Below are positions 51,259 to 62,500 of a stretch of 64,000 nucleotides of DNA, one piece after another. The stretch's first letter is position 1, and each line of letters begins with the position of its first letter. The position numbers were made by a program, and so were the translations under genes. Source of the DNA: an uncultured Bacillota bacterium (lineage in GTDB: Bacteria > Bacillota_I > Bacilli_A > RFN20 > CAG-288); contig CASDVP010000001.1 of assembly GCA_949284445.1 (NCBI GenBank), forward strand, positions 62,001 through 126,000, given 5' to 3'. The notes under the pieces are model-generated. The model had not been told where the DNA came from. It saw only the letters and a list, made by a program, of their open reading frames with translations, and ran no database searches.

Positions 51259-52975
51259 TGTGAATACCTGCCCTTTCTAAAGAGACTTTGATTCTTTGAG
51301 AGACGATCTTAGGAAGTTCAGTTTTCGGTGCTCTTTTATCTAGTAGCCAAGTGGCTGCATAATGGGTATCAGACACTTTGAAGTAAGGTGGCTGTTCTTT
51401 AAAATCGATAGCTAATGCATATTTGTTACGGTTAGCAAAAGCATCACCAACAGGTGGATTTAAAAGGTATGGTGGTGTTCCAGGAATCGCCTCTAATTTC
51501 TCTTTTGAATCGATATCTGGAATACTGGATAACAACGCCCAAGTATATGGATGTTTAGGATCGTAGAAGATTTCATTAGCAGTTCCGACTTCTACAATCT
51601 TACCCGCATACATGACAGCGACTCTATCAGCCATATTAGCAACAACACCCAAATCATGAGTGATGAAGATGATGGACATATGTCTTTCTTCTTTCAAACG
51701 ATTGATCAGCTCTAGAATTTGAGCTTGAATAGTGACGTCAAGAGCGGTTGTCGGTTCATCACAGATGAGAACATCCGGATTAGCAGTCAAAGCGATGGCG
51801 ATAACGATTCTCTGTCTCATACCGCCTGAAAATTCAAACGGATATTGTTTAAAACGGATCTCTGGTTGAGGAATACCGACTTCTTTCATAACCTTTAAAG
51901 CACGTTCTTTAGCTTCTCTCTTAGTGATCCTATATTTAGCTTTATGAGAGAGAAGAAGCTTTTCACGCTCCTCTAAACGAGTCTTTTTTAAATCATCTAA
52001 TTCAAGTGCTTTTTTATTGATTTCTTGCTTTGTTAAAACGATTGAAGAAGAAGTAGAAAGCTTTGCTTTTAAACTGCTGAGCTCTTTTTCTTTTTCAGTG
52101 ATGAGCTCGACAGTTTTTGCATCAAAAGCTGATAATTCTTGTTTATCTTTGGCTTTTTCTTCTGCTTCATACTTTTTATTGTCAAGACGAGCTTTTTTCT
52201 TAGCTTCATTAAGAGCTTTAGCTAAAACCGGTTTCTCTTTTTTATAAGCGATTTTTGCTTCTTTGATCGCTTTTTTGACTTCCGCCTTCTTAGATTTGAT
52301 CTCTTCTCTTTCTTGCTTTCTCAATTCTAAAACTTTAGCTTTTGTCTCTTTATAATGCTTTTCATAACTTTCGTTGAGAGCTTTGAATTGTTGATCGTTT
52401 TTACCTGTTTCAAACAATTTAGCTTCTTCGCTAGCTAGATCGCTCTCTAAAACATTTATTTTTTCTTGATACTTAGCAGAGATGGAATCTAAAGAGTGTT
52501 TAGCTAAAGAGATGCTTTCATCTCTTTTGACTTTAAGGTTACGATAAGCAGCTAATTCTTTAGAAATGAGACTTTCAAATCTGGTTTTTAAATGATTGCT
52601 GTTGATGAGGAGAGCTTCAGTGATCTGCTTTCCGACCTTCATGATCGGATTTAAAGAAGAAAGAGGATCTTGGAAAATCATACCGATTTTCTTTCCTCTG
52701 ATACGATGAAATTCAGCTTCTGAAATCTTAGTTAAATCTTCCCCTTCATACATAACCTCACCGCTTTCGATGATGGCGGAGGCTGGTAAGATACCCATGA
52801 TGGTTTTAGAAGTGACTGATTTACCAGAGCCTGATTCACCGACGATGCACAAAGTCTCTCCTTTGTTCAAATCAAAAGAGACACCTCTAACAGCGTGAAC
52901 GATACCTTCATCAGTTTTAAAAGAAACTTTCAAATCCTTCACAGAAAGGATCTTTTCATCATATTTATAAGCCAT
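51239..52975 (-). CDS. oppD: Oligopeptide ABC transporter ATPase with long coiled-coil insert
   Basis: The 578-residue ATPase has Walker A GESGSGKS (46-53), Q-loop FQDP (101-104), signature FSGGMRQR (382-389), Walker B VLICDEP (402-408) and the OppD C-terminal segment (PYTWALLSSIPDID). Between Q-loop and signature an extra ~225 residues (~130-355), rich in Lys and Glu with heptad spacing, form a predicted coiled coil; standard OppD has about 60 residues there. The insert is in a different place from that in OppF. It follows oppC by one base, in a tight operon. Confidence 0.93.
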   Translation of the reverse strand: MAYKYDEKILSVKDLKVSFKTDEGIVHAVRGVSFDLNKGETLCIVGESGSGKSVTSKTIMGILPASAIIESGEVMYEGEDLTKISEAEFHRIRGKKIGMIFQDPLSSLNPIMKVGKQITEALLINSNHLKTRFESLISKELAAYRNLKVKRDESISLAKHSLDSISAKYQEKINVLESDLASEEAKLFETGKNDQQFKALNESYEKHYKETKAKVLELRKQEREEIKSKKAEVKKAIKEAKIAYKKEKPVLAKALNEAKKKARLDNKKYEAEEKAKDKQELSAFDAKTVELITEKEKELSSLKAKLSTSSSIVLTKQEINKKALELDDLKKTRLEEREKLLLSHKAKYRITKREAKERALKVMKEVGIPQPEIRFKQYPFEFSGGMRQRIVIAIALTANPDVLICDEPTTALDVTIQAQILELINRLKEERHMSIIFITHDLGVVANMADRVAVMYAGKIVEVGTANEIFYDPKHPYTWALLSSIPDIDSKEKLEAIPGTPPYLLNPPVGDAFANRNKYALAIDFKEQPPYFKVSDTHYAATWLLDKRAPKTELPKIVSQRIKVSLERAGIHNVEDIK

Positions 52976-52976
52976 A

Positions 52977-55037
52977 TTAATCAGATCCTTTCAGAGATGG
53001 GTTAAACGCATCTCTCAAACCATTACCGAAGAGGTTGAAGCAAATCATCAACAATGAGATGATGACTGCAGGAACAATCAATTGATACGGATATTGATTC
53101 AATAGGTTTTGGTTATCGGATAAGATGACACCTAATGAATCAAGACCTTGCAAACCTAATCCTAAGTATGAGATGGTCGCTTCGTTAAAGATGACTGATG
53201 GAACCATCAAAATTGAGTTAGTGACGATAGTGCCGATAGCATTAGGTAAGATATGTCTAAAGATTAATCTCGGTGCTCTAGCACCTAAAGTCCTAGACGC
53301 TAAGACATATTCTCGCCCTTTATAACGATAGAATTGTGATCTGGTCACCGCTTCAGTACCGATCCAACCAGTTAAGCACAACGCCAAAGAAAAGACGAAG
53401 AAGGATTGTCCCATTTTGATGATCAAAACAGTCATCAAAACAATCCAAGGAATACCAGATAAGATATCGACGAATCTTTCCATGATCAAATCGACTTTTC
53501 CACCGAAATAACCAGAGATAGATCCCCAAACAACACCGATGAAAATATTGATAGCAGCGACGATGATACCTAATAACAACGATGTTCTTAAACCGGAGAA
53601 AACATATTTGAGCAAATCACGTCCTTTGCTATCAGTTCCAAAGATGTGTTTAGGCATGTGATCATAACCTAAATATTTCCACATGATGACATTGGCTCTT
53701 AAAGTTCCACCGTTATCTTGAACGATGGATTCGACATAAACATCATTGTTGTTAGCACCGAGTTCAGTCTTCTTATAAGAAGCTGGATTGCCATCAGTAT
53801 ATTCAACCAGTCCTTGACTCACCCAATTATCTAAAACGGATTGAGCGATAGTGATGGTGTTCAATCCATATTTAACTTCATACATATCATAGACGATGTC
53901 ACATCTAGAAGTTAAAGCATCGGTAGGATTAAACTGAGTAGAAGAGTTGTTGGCCCAATATCTGGTATTGGGTTGATTGTTGATGGTCAGAGGTTGACCG
54001 ACTAACTCATTAGCATCATCAAACGAACGATTAGCTAATTGAGCTTTTTCACGAGAGTTTTCATTATCCGAAGATAAAGTCACATCGTGAACATAAATAG
54101 CCGTTTTATTATTCGTATCAGCTTTGAAGATCAAACCGACAGAACCGGTAAGAGTAGTCGCATCTGGAAAATCAGTTTGAATAGCCTCATTATTCTTTAA
54201 CAGTGTAGTGAGATTGACTTCCTGAGTTTTATACGGATAAACAGTCGCTTCATTATCTTCTTTTTGTCCGATTTCACCATACTCTAAAGAATAATCTGTG
54301 AGCGGATAATATTTGTTGTTAGCAAAGAACAAAACATCAAATTCAGGTTGGACATAACCTTCAGCATTAGCCCATCCTAATGTGAAAGATAAAGTGTAAT
54401 TATACTGACTGATATCATATTCATAAGAGGCTGAATACATCCAACCGATACCAGTGTTTTCAGCACTAGAATCAACGTTTCTAGTGACTGTAGCATAACC
54501 GCCTTCACCATCAGAGCTATAACTATTTGAATAACCGGTGTAAACATCGCCGATACTGACGACACAATCAGCAGATGCACCAAGACCGATATAATTGCCT
54601 TCGCTATCGAGAGGATATGGTTGGTTTTTCATCTCTAAGGTGCCATCTAAGAAGCCAGTACCGATATCGAAAATTTTAGGTGGTAAATTAGTTTCATAGT
54701 TAAGAATATTAACTTTATCACTATTACCGCCGATAGTCGTGTTGAAAGGTATGACTCCATCGATCGGTAAAATAATAGCTAATAAGAAAAGAATACCTAA
54801 GATGATACCGCCGACAACCGAAGATTTGTTCTTAGCAAAACGGCGCATAGCATCTCTAAAGAAAGTCGTAGGTTTTGTATTGAATTTAACATCATGGATG
54901 CTTTTATCTTGTTGAACAAATTTAAAATCATCGCTAGAAACATCTTGTCCGTCAAAAGATTTAGCCTCTGTAAAAGCATCGACGAGTTTGAATCCCTGTT
55001 CTTCTTCAGGGAGTAAATTATTATCTTGATCGTTCAT
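52977..55037 (-). CDS. oppC: Oligopeptide ABC permease with large extracytoplasmic domain
   Basis: The 686-residue permease has a cytoplasmic N-terminus, first membrane helix at ~73-95, and the conserved permease core from residue ~461 (HIFGTDSKGRDLLKYVFSGLRTSLL; later EAVTRSQFYRYKGREYV, with the EAA loop) to the end. Classic OppC is about 300 residues. The difference is an insertion of ~360 residues (~100-460) placed outside the membrane, beta-strand patterned (LSFTLGWANAEGY, GSVGLIFKADTNN). It should sit next to OppA. It overlaps oppB by four bases (ATGA). Confidence 0.93.
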   Translation of the reverse strand: MNDQDNNLLPEEEQGFKLVDAFTEAKSFDGQDVSSDDFKFVQQDKSIHDVKFNTKPTTFFRDAMRRFAKNKSSVVGGIILGILFLLAIILPIDGVIPFNTTIGGNSDKVNILNYETNLPPKIFDIGTGFLDGTLEMKNQPYPLDSEGNYIGLGASADCVVSIGDVYTGYSNSYSSDGEGGYATVTRNVDSSAENTGIGWMYSASYEYDISQYNYTLSFTLGWANAEGYVQPEFDVLFFANNKYYPLTDYSLEYGEIGQKEDNEATVYPYKTQEVNLTTLLKNNEAIQTDFPDATTLTGSVGLIFKADTNNKTAIYVHDVTLSSDNENSREKAQLANRSFDDANELVGQPLTINNQPNTRYWANNSSTQFNPTDALTSRCDIVYDMYEVKYGLNTITIAQSVLDNWVSQGLVEYTDGNPASYKKTELGANNNDVYVESIVQDNGGTLRANVIMWKYLGYDHMPKHIFGTDSKGRDLLKYVFSGLRTSLLLGIIVAAINIFIGVVWGSISGYFGGKVDLIMERFVDILSGIPWIVLMTVLIIKMGQSFFVFSLALCLTGWIGTEAVTRSQFYRYKGREYVLASRTLGARAPRLIFRHILPNAIGTIVTNSILMVPSVIFNEATISYLGLGLQGLDSLGVILSDNQNLLNQYPYQLIVPAVIISLLMICFNLFGNGLRDAFNPSLKGSD

Positions 55038-56086
55038 GATGCTTTAGCTCCCATTCTAATACGAGGATCAACAATACCATAGCTTAAATCAACAAGGAGA
55101 GATGCAGCTAAGCTGATCATAGTGAAGACCGCCATATCGACTAACAAAACATTATAATCACGGGCTTTGATAGCTTCGACAAATAATCTACCAATACCTT
55201 GAATACCATATAATTGTTCCAAAACGACAGATCCGCCTAAGATACCGATGAATTGACCGATGATCATCGGAACTAAAGGAACGAGTGAATTTCTCAAAGC
55301 GTGTCTGATAACGCATTGACTCTTAGTCAAACCTTTAGTTCTAGCTAACAATAAGAATTCACTAGACATGACTTCACAAAGCTCAGCTCTCGTGTATCTT
55401 GTGAATGCAGCGATAGTTCCAAAACATAGCGCCAAGACTGGTATCACCATCGCGCTTACATAAGCGGATATAGGAGAACCATTAATCGGCCATGATGAAG
55501 GTAACCAACCGGTATCATAAGATAGCCATAGCATCAATAAAGAGATGATGACGAAAGAAGGAACAGAGATGAAAATCATAACAACTGTAGAGATGATATG
55601 ATCTGTCGGCTTATTCTTTTTTAAAGCGGCGATGATACCAAAGATGAAACCTAACGGAAGTGAGATTATCAATGCAAAAGCGTTGATTGTGATAGTAGGA
55701 ACTAGTCTTTCACCGATGATCGCAATAGCATCAGCTTGACGTTGGATAACAGAAGAAGTTCCCCATTCCCAACGGGTGAAGATACCTGTTAACCAAGAAA
55801 AATATTGATCGATCAAAGGGCGACGATAATAAAAGAAAGTCGCACCTGTCGGATCGGTATAAGGTGGAATGATAGTACTTCCTAATCCTGTCTGTTCACT
55901 ATTAAAGACCAAGTAGTAGCCTTGGCTAACTTGGTCTTGACAATACGCGTTTTGGGCAACATCATTTCCACTGATCGGAGGATCAGGAAGCAATTTCATC
56001 AAGAAGAAAGTGATCGTCAATATCACAAAAGTTGTGAATATTAATAAGGCGATACGCTTAAGAGAATACTTTAATAAGTATGGCAT
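55034..56086 (-). CDS. oppB: Oligopeptide ABC transporter permease
   Basis: The 350-residue permease has six predicted membrane helices. The N-terminal helix (LKYSLKRIALLIFTTFVILTITFFLMKLLP) and the EAA loop (RYTRAELCEVMSSEFLLLARTKGL) match OppB. An extended periplasmic-side loop of ~80 residues follows the first helix. AAAGGTGA stands before the ATG, 14 bases after the oppA stop. It pairs with OppC to form the import channel for oligopeptides. Confidence 0.95.
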   Translation of the reverse strand: MPYLLKYSLKRIALLIFTTFVILTITFFLMKLLPDPPISGNDVAQNAYCQDQVSQGYYLVFNSEQTGLGSTIIPPYTDPTGATFFYYRRPLIDQYFSWLTGIFTRWEWGTSSVIQRQADAIAIIGERLVPTITINAFALIISLPLGFIFGIIAALKKNKPTDHIISTVVMIFISVPSFVIISLLMLWLSYDTGWLPSSWPINGSPISAYVSAMVIPVLALCFGTIAAFTRYTRAELCEVMSSEFLLLARTKGLTKSQCVIRHALRNSLVPLVPMIIGQFIGILGGSVVLEQLYGIQGIGRLFVEAIKARDYNVLLVDMAVFTMISLAASLLVDLSYGIVDPRIRMGAKAS

Positions 56087-56100
56087 GTTATCACCTTTGT

Positions 56101-59049
56101 TTATTGTGTGACGCCAGTGTAAGATAAGAGACCGATAGTAGAAGAGGTTTCAGTTGCTAGAGGTTTACCATCTAAGCCAGTGATAGTGATTTCAAAGCTG
56201 ACACGCATAGTGACTGATCTGTTTTCATTTAAGGTATTGTTTACAACGATACTAGCAACATAGTTGCTATCCCATAATTCTTGTAATTGTTCATTAGTAT
56301 AAGCGACTGTGGCTTCACCATTAGAGATAGAAACAGAGAGATTTTTAGCTCCAGCATCAACTAATTGTTTGAATGAAATACGATAAGTGACCGATTGATC
56401 CTCTCGATTAACCGATTCATATTTGATGCTACCTGAACCATTAGTAGAAACATTAGAAGCGACTGCGAAAGAACCATCGTTATTTAATAATGCAGCTGAA
56501 TCAGCAGCTTGCCATAAACCATCAAATGACCATTTCTTGCCATCATAGATGATCGGATCTTCAGAATCGATTTTACTAGTATCTGGTCCCCAGTTTAAAG
56601 TGAAACCAGAAGAGTTATCACCTTTCATAACCTCAAAGAAGTTGAGAGGGTTAAGATCGTTTCCGGAAATAGCACCAAATCCTAAATCAAATTCACCTCG
56701 TTTCATAGAATTATAAACTTCATTATAGTCAGTTGATCCTGGGATTTGATTGATTTCAAGTTTATAACATCCATTATAAACTTCATTGATCTCCTCTTCA
56801 AAAATCTGTCTGATCGAATCGAATACATCTCCATAATCATCTTCATCTTTTGGATTCATCCAATTCATATCAATTCTAATAATCCAAGGGTTAGTCGGAG
56901 TTCCACCTTTACCAGAACCTGTAGCCACTAAAAGTCCAGCTTCAGCCATAGGAAGAATCGTTTCATCCATAGCCGCATCTAAAGCTTTCTTAGCAGCATC
57001 AGGGCTGTAGCCATAGCTCTCGTCATAACGATCAGCTAAAACAGCAGCGTGAGCATCAGTAGAGTTATATGAAACACCGGTTTCAGGATCGATTAAATAG
57101 TTATCAGAGAAGTAGTTTTGAGTCGGCGTCATACCACGTGATGTACAGATAGTTTCACGATCAAGAGCGAAGCTTAAGAAGTCTAAGAAGTTCTTATCGC
57201 TTAAATAAGCTCTTTCTCTTCTTTGAGTAACCCATGTAGAAGTATCCTTGCTATCATGAGAATAAACGGTTCCAGAAGTACCAAAACGTCTGTTCCATTC
57301 TTCAGGAGTCAAAGAGTTAACATTAAGTTTGAAGTTAGAATCACCCTTAGTTTGATAACGAGTCCACTTAACACCTTGATCACTTGTACCTGTTGTGGTG
57401 TTATAAGGAGTCACCAAAGTATCTTTAGTAGGAGCATAAGAATCGATTGTTCCTTTTTCAAATTCGTTTTGTAAGTTATCTTGTGAATATTGTTGGAATT
57501 CAAAACCAGGAATCTGATAGACATCACGATGGTTACCATCGCTCATGGTGAATCCTTCTTTATATTCATAGAAATCGTCATTTCTAGTCAGTTTGATATA
57601 CTGACCGTTATCCCATTTTTCAACATAATAAGGACCAGTATACAAGAATGTATCTTGTGGACCTTTATATCCAGTAGGGAATTGACCTAAATTGTTAGGA
57701 GTAACTGCTTGAACGAATTCAAGCGGTAATGGTGAATATAAAGAACTAGAGAGATAATACATCGCATAGAATTGTGTACAAGGATATAAAAGGTTGAATT
57801 CGATATAATCACCTTCATCATCATTACCGACGATGATGTTTCCACGACTTCCATCAGGAAGTAAGCCTGTTTCCGAATCACCCATCAGATTGTTCCAAGC
57901 TTCTTCATCAACAACCGAACCATCATTAGGATTTGTAGAAGTGGCATTGTAATAAGAAGCAGCGCCAGTAAAACCAGAAACACCATCAGTCAATTCAGAA
58001 CCACGATATTGACCATTCCAAGAAGTCAACATGACTTTGAATGGTGTTAAATAATCTTCAAGTGTTACTTTTTGTTTATTAAATTTTGATAATTGCACAC
58101 CATTAAAAGTGGCAGTGGAAGCTGTTCTATAAACAGGAGCTTTATCTCCGGTACGAACGTGAATTCTCCAACGACGATTATAATTGCTCTCGATTTTATT
58201 ACCTGATTCATCAACAGGTATAGGTTTTTCATCTAATGCTAAACTCGGATACCATTCATAACCGTTATTACTAGCATTTAATCTTGTTGAATAATAAGCA
58301 GTTGTATAGTAATTGGCGATATCAGAAACATCAGAGCCAGAAGCATCCATCGCATTAGCATGACCAGCGATAGAAACAGTACCAATTTGATAATAAGAAG
58401 GATCGTGGCTTACAGGAACAGTGGTTAAATCATTTTCTAATTTGCCTTCCTTCATAGTTCCCCAACCATAACCGGAAACGTATTCTCTAGGAAGAGGTTT
58501 ATAACGATCGTTATAGACAACATAACCACCATTAGAGAATAAAGTGATACCTGTTAAATAGTTATCAACAGCGTATTTCTCTAAAGCACCTAAAATATTA
58601 GCTTTTTCATCATAATCAACCGTTGAATAAGATTGAACACCGCTAGCGACAGTGGATTCAGAAACCACAAAATGAACTGTGCAAGAAAAACCTTCTTCAG
58701 CAGCATTAGTGATGGTCACATCAGCTTCACCAACCTTTAATGGGGTAATCAATCCATTAGCAATAGATAAAACACTATCATCTGAAGAGGTAAAAGTCGC
58801 TAAATGAGTGATGTCTTCGTTGTTATCATTAGCATGGCAAGCTAAACGGATATTGCTTTCACCAACATTGATGTTGAATTCATCACCGTTATTCACATCT
58901 TGTCCTTTATAAGTGACATAGAACGGTCTCAACCCTTGTTGGATATTGGAGTTACCACCACCTGTAATTCCAGAATGCTTAGTACAAGATGCTAACAAAC
59001 CTATACATCCAATAGCGAGCAAAGAGATTAATCTAACTGATTTTTTCAT
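56101..59049 (-). CDS. oppA: Oligopeptide-binding lipoprotein with Ig-like domain
   Basis: The 982-residue protein is the substrate-binding part of the opp system. A lipoprotein signal ends in a lipobox at Cys22 (LASC). A Big_2 Ig-like domain follows (~50-130; FTSSDDSVLSIANGLITPLKVGEADVTIT). The rest resembles the family 5 solute-binding fold (YNSTDAHAAVLADRYDESYGYSPDAAKKALDAA near residue 650 is typical). At nearly 1000 residues it is about twice normal OppA length. GGAGG precedes the ATG. It lies 27 bases after a DUF3899 gene that may start the operon. Confidence 0.9.
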   Translation of the reverse strand: MKKSVRLISLLAIGCIGLLASCTKHSGITGGGNSNIQQGLRPFYVTYKGQDVNNGDEFNINVGESNIRLACHANDNNEDITHLATFTSSDDSVLSIANGLITPLKVGEADVTITNAAEEGFSCTVHFVVSESTVASGVQSYSTVDYDEKANILGALEKYAVDNYLTGITLFSNGGYVVYNDRYKPLPREYVSGYGWGTMKEGKLENDLTTVPVSHDPSYYQIGTVSIAGHANAMDASGSDVSDIANYYTTAYYSTRLNASNNGYEWYPSLALDEKPIPVDESGNKIESNYNRRWRIHVRTGDKAPVYRTASTATFNGVQLSKFNKQKVTLEDYLTPFKVMLTSWNGQYRGSELTDGVSGFTGAASYYNATSTNPNDGSVVDEEAWNNLMGDSETGLLPDGSRGNIIVGNDDEGDYIEFNLLYPCTQFYAMYYLSSSLYSPLPLEFVQAVTPNNLGQFPTGYKGPQDTFLYTGPYYVEKWDNGQYIKLTRNDDFYEYKEGFTMSDGNHRDVYQIPGFEFQQYSQDNLQNEFEKGTIDSYAPTKDTLVTPYNTTTGTSDQGVKWTRYQTKGDSNFKLNVNSLTPEEWNRRFGTSGTVYSHDSKDTSTWVTQRRERAYLSDKNFLDFLSFALDRETICTSRGMTPTQNYFSDNYLIDPETGVSYNSTDAHAAVLADRYDESYGYSPDAAKKALDAAMDETILPMAEAGLLVATGSGKGGTPTNPWIIRIDMNWMNPKDEDDYGDVFDSIRQIFEEEINEVYNGCYKLEINQIPGSTDYNEVYNSMKRGEFDLGFGAISGNDLNPLNFFEVMKGDNSSGFTLNWGPDTSKIDSEDPIIYDGKKWSFDGLWQAADSAALLNNDGSFAVASNVSTNGSGSIKYESVNREDQSVTYRISFKQLVDAGAKNLSVSISNGEATVAYTNEQLQELWDSNYVASIVVNNTLNENRSVTMRVSFEITITGLDGKPLATETSSTIGLLSYTGVTQ

Positions 59050-59076
59050 ATTTTTACCTCCTTTTATCAGGAATAA

Positions 59077-59460
59077 TCAAATTAAATAATATGCGAAGAC
59101 GATCGATAGGATAACAAGGATAACTCCAACTAGAAGAAACGGTAACCAAACGAATTGTGTTGTGCGTCTCTTTTCTTTTTTTACTTCTTTGTAAGTATAA
59201 ACATCTTTGTACTTTTTTGGACTTCCTTTTTTGAAAGAAGAGAGCCAATTAGAACATTGATATCCGAAGAGATCGAAGAATCCTTGTCTTGCGACAAACA
59301 ACAATCCTAATACTCCCAAATAAACAATACCGATAATAACACAGCAATTGCTCAAATAGAAGTCAGTACATAAATAGACAGGTGGAATAATTATCAAAGG
59401 TAGAAGAATAGCGGCTACCCAACAAGCTATTGTCTTTTTGGTCTCAGGTAATAATAGCAT
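59077..59460 (-). CDS. DUF3899-like membrane protein
   Basis: The 127-residue protein has three hydrophobic helices (~10-30, ~35-55, ~102-124) and the segment FVARQGFFDLFGYQCSNW typical of DUF3899. A basic cytoplasmic loop with KKYKDVYTYKEVKKEKRR precedes the last helix. Its role is unknown. A TATAAT at 59485-59490 lies 24 bases before the ATG and may serve the whole opp operon; no Shine-Dalgarno is visible. oppA starts 27 bases after its stop. Confidence 0.7.
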   Translation of the reverse strand: MLLLPETKKTIACWVAAILLPLIIIPPVYLCTDFYLSNCCVIIGIVYLGVLGLLFVARQGFFDLFGYQCSNWLSSFKKGSPKKYKDVYTYKEVKKEKRRTTQFVWLPFLLVGVILVILSIVFAYYLI

Positions 59461-59491
59461 CTAACAGAACTTTTTTCTATATCATTATAAC

Positions 59492-59524
59492 GCAAAAGCC
59501 TCGGCCTTTTCCCGGGGCTTTTGC
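59492..59524. terminator. Hairpin after the subtilase gene
   Basis: Stem GCAAAAGCC-T-CGG/CCG-G-GGCTTTTGC, twelve pairs with one mismatch. The T tract is inside the stem and not after it, so efficiency is uncertain; it lies 20 bases after the subtilase stop. Confidence 0.6.
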
Positions 59525-59544
59525 ATTATATTCATATCTTATTC

Positions 59545-62500
59545 TTATTTAGCCTTCTTCTTTTTGAGAAGAAAGATGACTAAGAACGCGATACCAGCAA
59601 CAAGAACCACACCTCCAACAGCTATCAAAGCGATATGCCAAGCTTGTAAACCGCTTGAAGGTTTAGAAGGATCTACTGGAGTAGAACCAGGAGTGATGAC
59701 CTGTCTGCTGAGGTTGATCGAAGCAAAACCATCTGTGAATTGAACATTGCTAAGAGTCACATATCCAGTAGTGCTATCGTAAGAGATGTTTTCAACTGCT
59801 TGACCATTAGCGGTTGCGGTGATAGTTGAAGCGTCAAGACCAGTACCGACATGAAGTGTTAATGTAACAGTGCCTGTATAGTCTAAATCAGAACCAGCTG
59901 CATCGATCAAAGTCACATCATATGCATAGTTTCCAGCTGTGATATTAGTAGGCTGTAAAACGAAGTCAGCATCATCAGGAAGACCGTTAGCAGACACAAA
60001 AGCATTTAGAGAATTCAAGTGAACGATAACAGAGGTGGAATTATAAGCAGTATCAGTGATGGTGAGATTTAAGCGACCATCATTATCTTCAATGATGCTA
60101 TCTGTTAAGGTTAAAGTAGCTCTGTATAAATCATCGCTTCCTTCAACTTTAGTAGGAATAGCAGCACGACCTGCATAGCTGATAGCAGCATCTCCACCTT
60201 TAGTTGTAACAACTAATTGTTGTCTACCAGTAGAAGAAGTTTGGGTAGTAGCAGAAATAAATTCAGGAGCAGTTTTATCAATGACGAGTTTATAAGAACT
60301 GGTTTGAGTGGTATTAGTTCCTCTCAAAGTGAAGTTATAAGATAAAGTATATTCGCCTTCAGCTAAAGAACTGATATCAATACATGCATAACCGTGATGC
60401 ATGATGTATGTTTCAGTGCTAGGGACAAAGAGTGATTTAGCAAGACCAGCGCCATTATTTACTCCCCAACCAGTACCATATTCGTACAAATCGCCGATTT
60501 GACCTTCTTTATTAACACCACCGCCAGTGATTGTCCAAGTGGCTTCAGACACAGAACGGTTGACATAGAAGACACTGACCAAATGATCAGAGACACCTTC
60601 AGCACCAGCTTTTAAGTATAAATCACCATTTTCGTCATATTGGGCGATATCCAAGTAGCTAGTACCATTAGGAGCAGCAGAAGTGGATAAATCACCGATT
60701 CTGCTGATTTCAGAAGAATTAGGAGCTGAACCAGAAGCGGTAAGAGTAGAACCAGTATAGGCGTTTCTTCTAGCAGCACTTCCGTTTAAATTCTTGATAT
60801 AAGCATCAGCTAATTCAGAGTTGTATAAATGACCTTCTTCTTTTTCAAATTGGAAAGGTTCAACAGCTTTACCTTTTGTATAATCGCCATAGAAACCGAG
60901 GTAAGGCATAGTCAATGTGTGTGAAACACCATTTTCGTTATCTTCAGAAGTGGTGGTTCCTTTTTCGGTTAAATATAAATAACCTTCGACATAACTACCA
61001 CCAGCAGAATTGGAGTGTTCATTGAAGTATTCTCTTAAAGTGCCGTGGAAATCAGGAACATCTTTTAAGCCATCACCATCGACATCAGCATCAAACACTT
61101 TGTCTACTTCAATGTTATCGATACGAACTTTAACTTTACCGGTCGCAGTAGAATTGGCTTCAACTTGAATATCACCTTTACCTTCAGACCAATTAGCATC
61201 AGGAATATCTAATGTTTGATCGTTGATAGAAGTGGTGATTTTACCAGGTAAATTTTCAGCGACATCAGCAACAGTGGTAGGATCGTTAGCTTTGCTATTT
61301 TCATATTCAGAAGTGGTTAATTGAATTCTTAAATCAGGGATCATCAAACTGAGAGAAGGTGTGTAAGTTCTAGTTTTAGAACTGTCGTTATGGATAGTGT
61401 AATTGAATTCGATGTAAGCTTCTTTATCAGTTGATAAATCAGTGTTTAAAGATCCTCTGTTCTTTAATTCAACTTTAGCGACTTCAGTGCTCTCGGTTTT
61501 TAATGCATCAGGGCTAGAAACAGCTTCAGCATCAGAAACAGAAGGAGAAGTCACATAAGCATCATTACCTAATATATCTGCAACATTGACAATACCAGCA
61601 CCTTGAAGTCTGATAGAACCGATGTTTTTAGCAGTACTATCTACTAATTGGTTAGCAGTAGACATGGCAATGCTAGAAATCTTTTTCTTATAAGCATCAA
61701 ATGCTTCCTTATCAGCTAATGCTAAGCTTCCACCATTTTCAGGTTTCTTTTCACTTAAAGCACTAGCTAAAGCACCAGAGAAGTTAGGAGCAGCCATAGA
61801 AGTACCAGAAAGATTGTCATAACCAGTTAATTTAGAAGTTGTACCGACGACCGAACCATCGATAGCACCGATGACTTGACCGCCTGGAGCAGAGATTGTC
61901 GGAGAGATATCTAAGTTATAGGAGGGACCATCAGATGAGAATGAAGAAGTGATGTTTCCATCAGGAGCGATAACTGCTTTGTTGGTTGATAAAGTAAATT
62001 CACCGACAGTATTATCAGCACCAAATGTAGGACCCATGCTTTGGAAGACTAATACAACCGGAATCTCAGGGTTCCATGAACCATAGTCGAAATTGAAGTT
62101 GAAAGTGACTGAAGCATCATTGTTAACAACGATCAAAGCATCAGCGCCAGCTTTTTGAGCGGCGACTGTTTTTTCAGTGAATGTGGTCTCACCACGGTCG
62201 ATGACAGCGACAACTTTAGAATCAGCACCAAGTTCAGTTTTTAAACCACTAAAGTTTGAAATTGACGTTCCGTGTTCTCTGTTGTATGCAGCATAGAAAG
62301 ATTCGTAGTCGCTATCAGCACCAACACCTCCGATACGGACATAGTTGAAGGAGCCTTCTTGGCTATCTCCTAATAAGTCAGTAAACGGATGAGGAGTGTT
62401 ATATTCGATTGTTGAACCTTCACGATTGATGACTTGATCGTAATAAGAAACGGCGGTTCCATTGACCATTAAAATAGAATCATAGAAAGCTTTATTCGGG

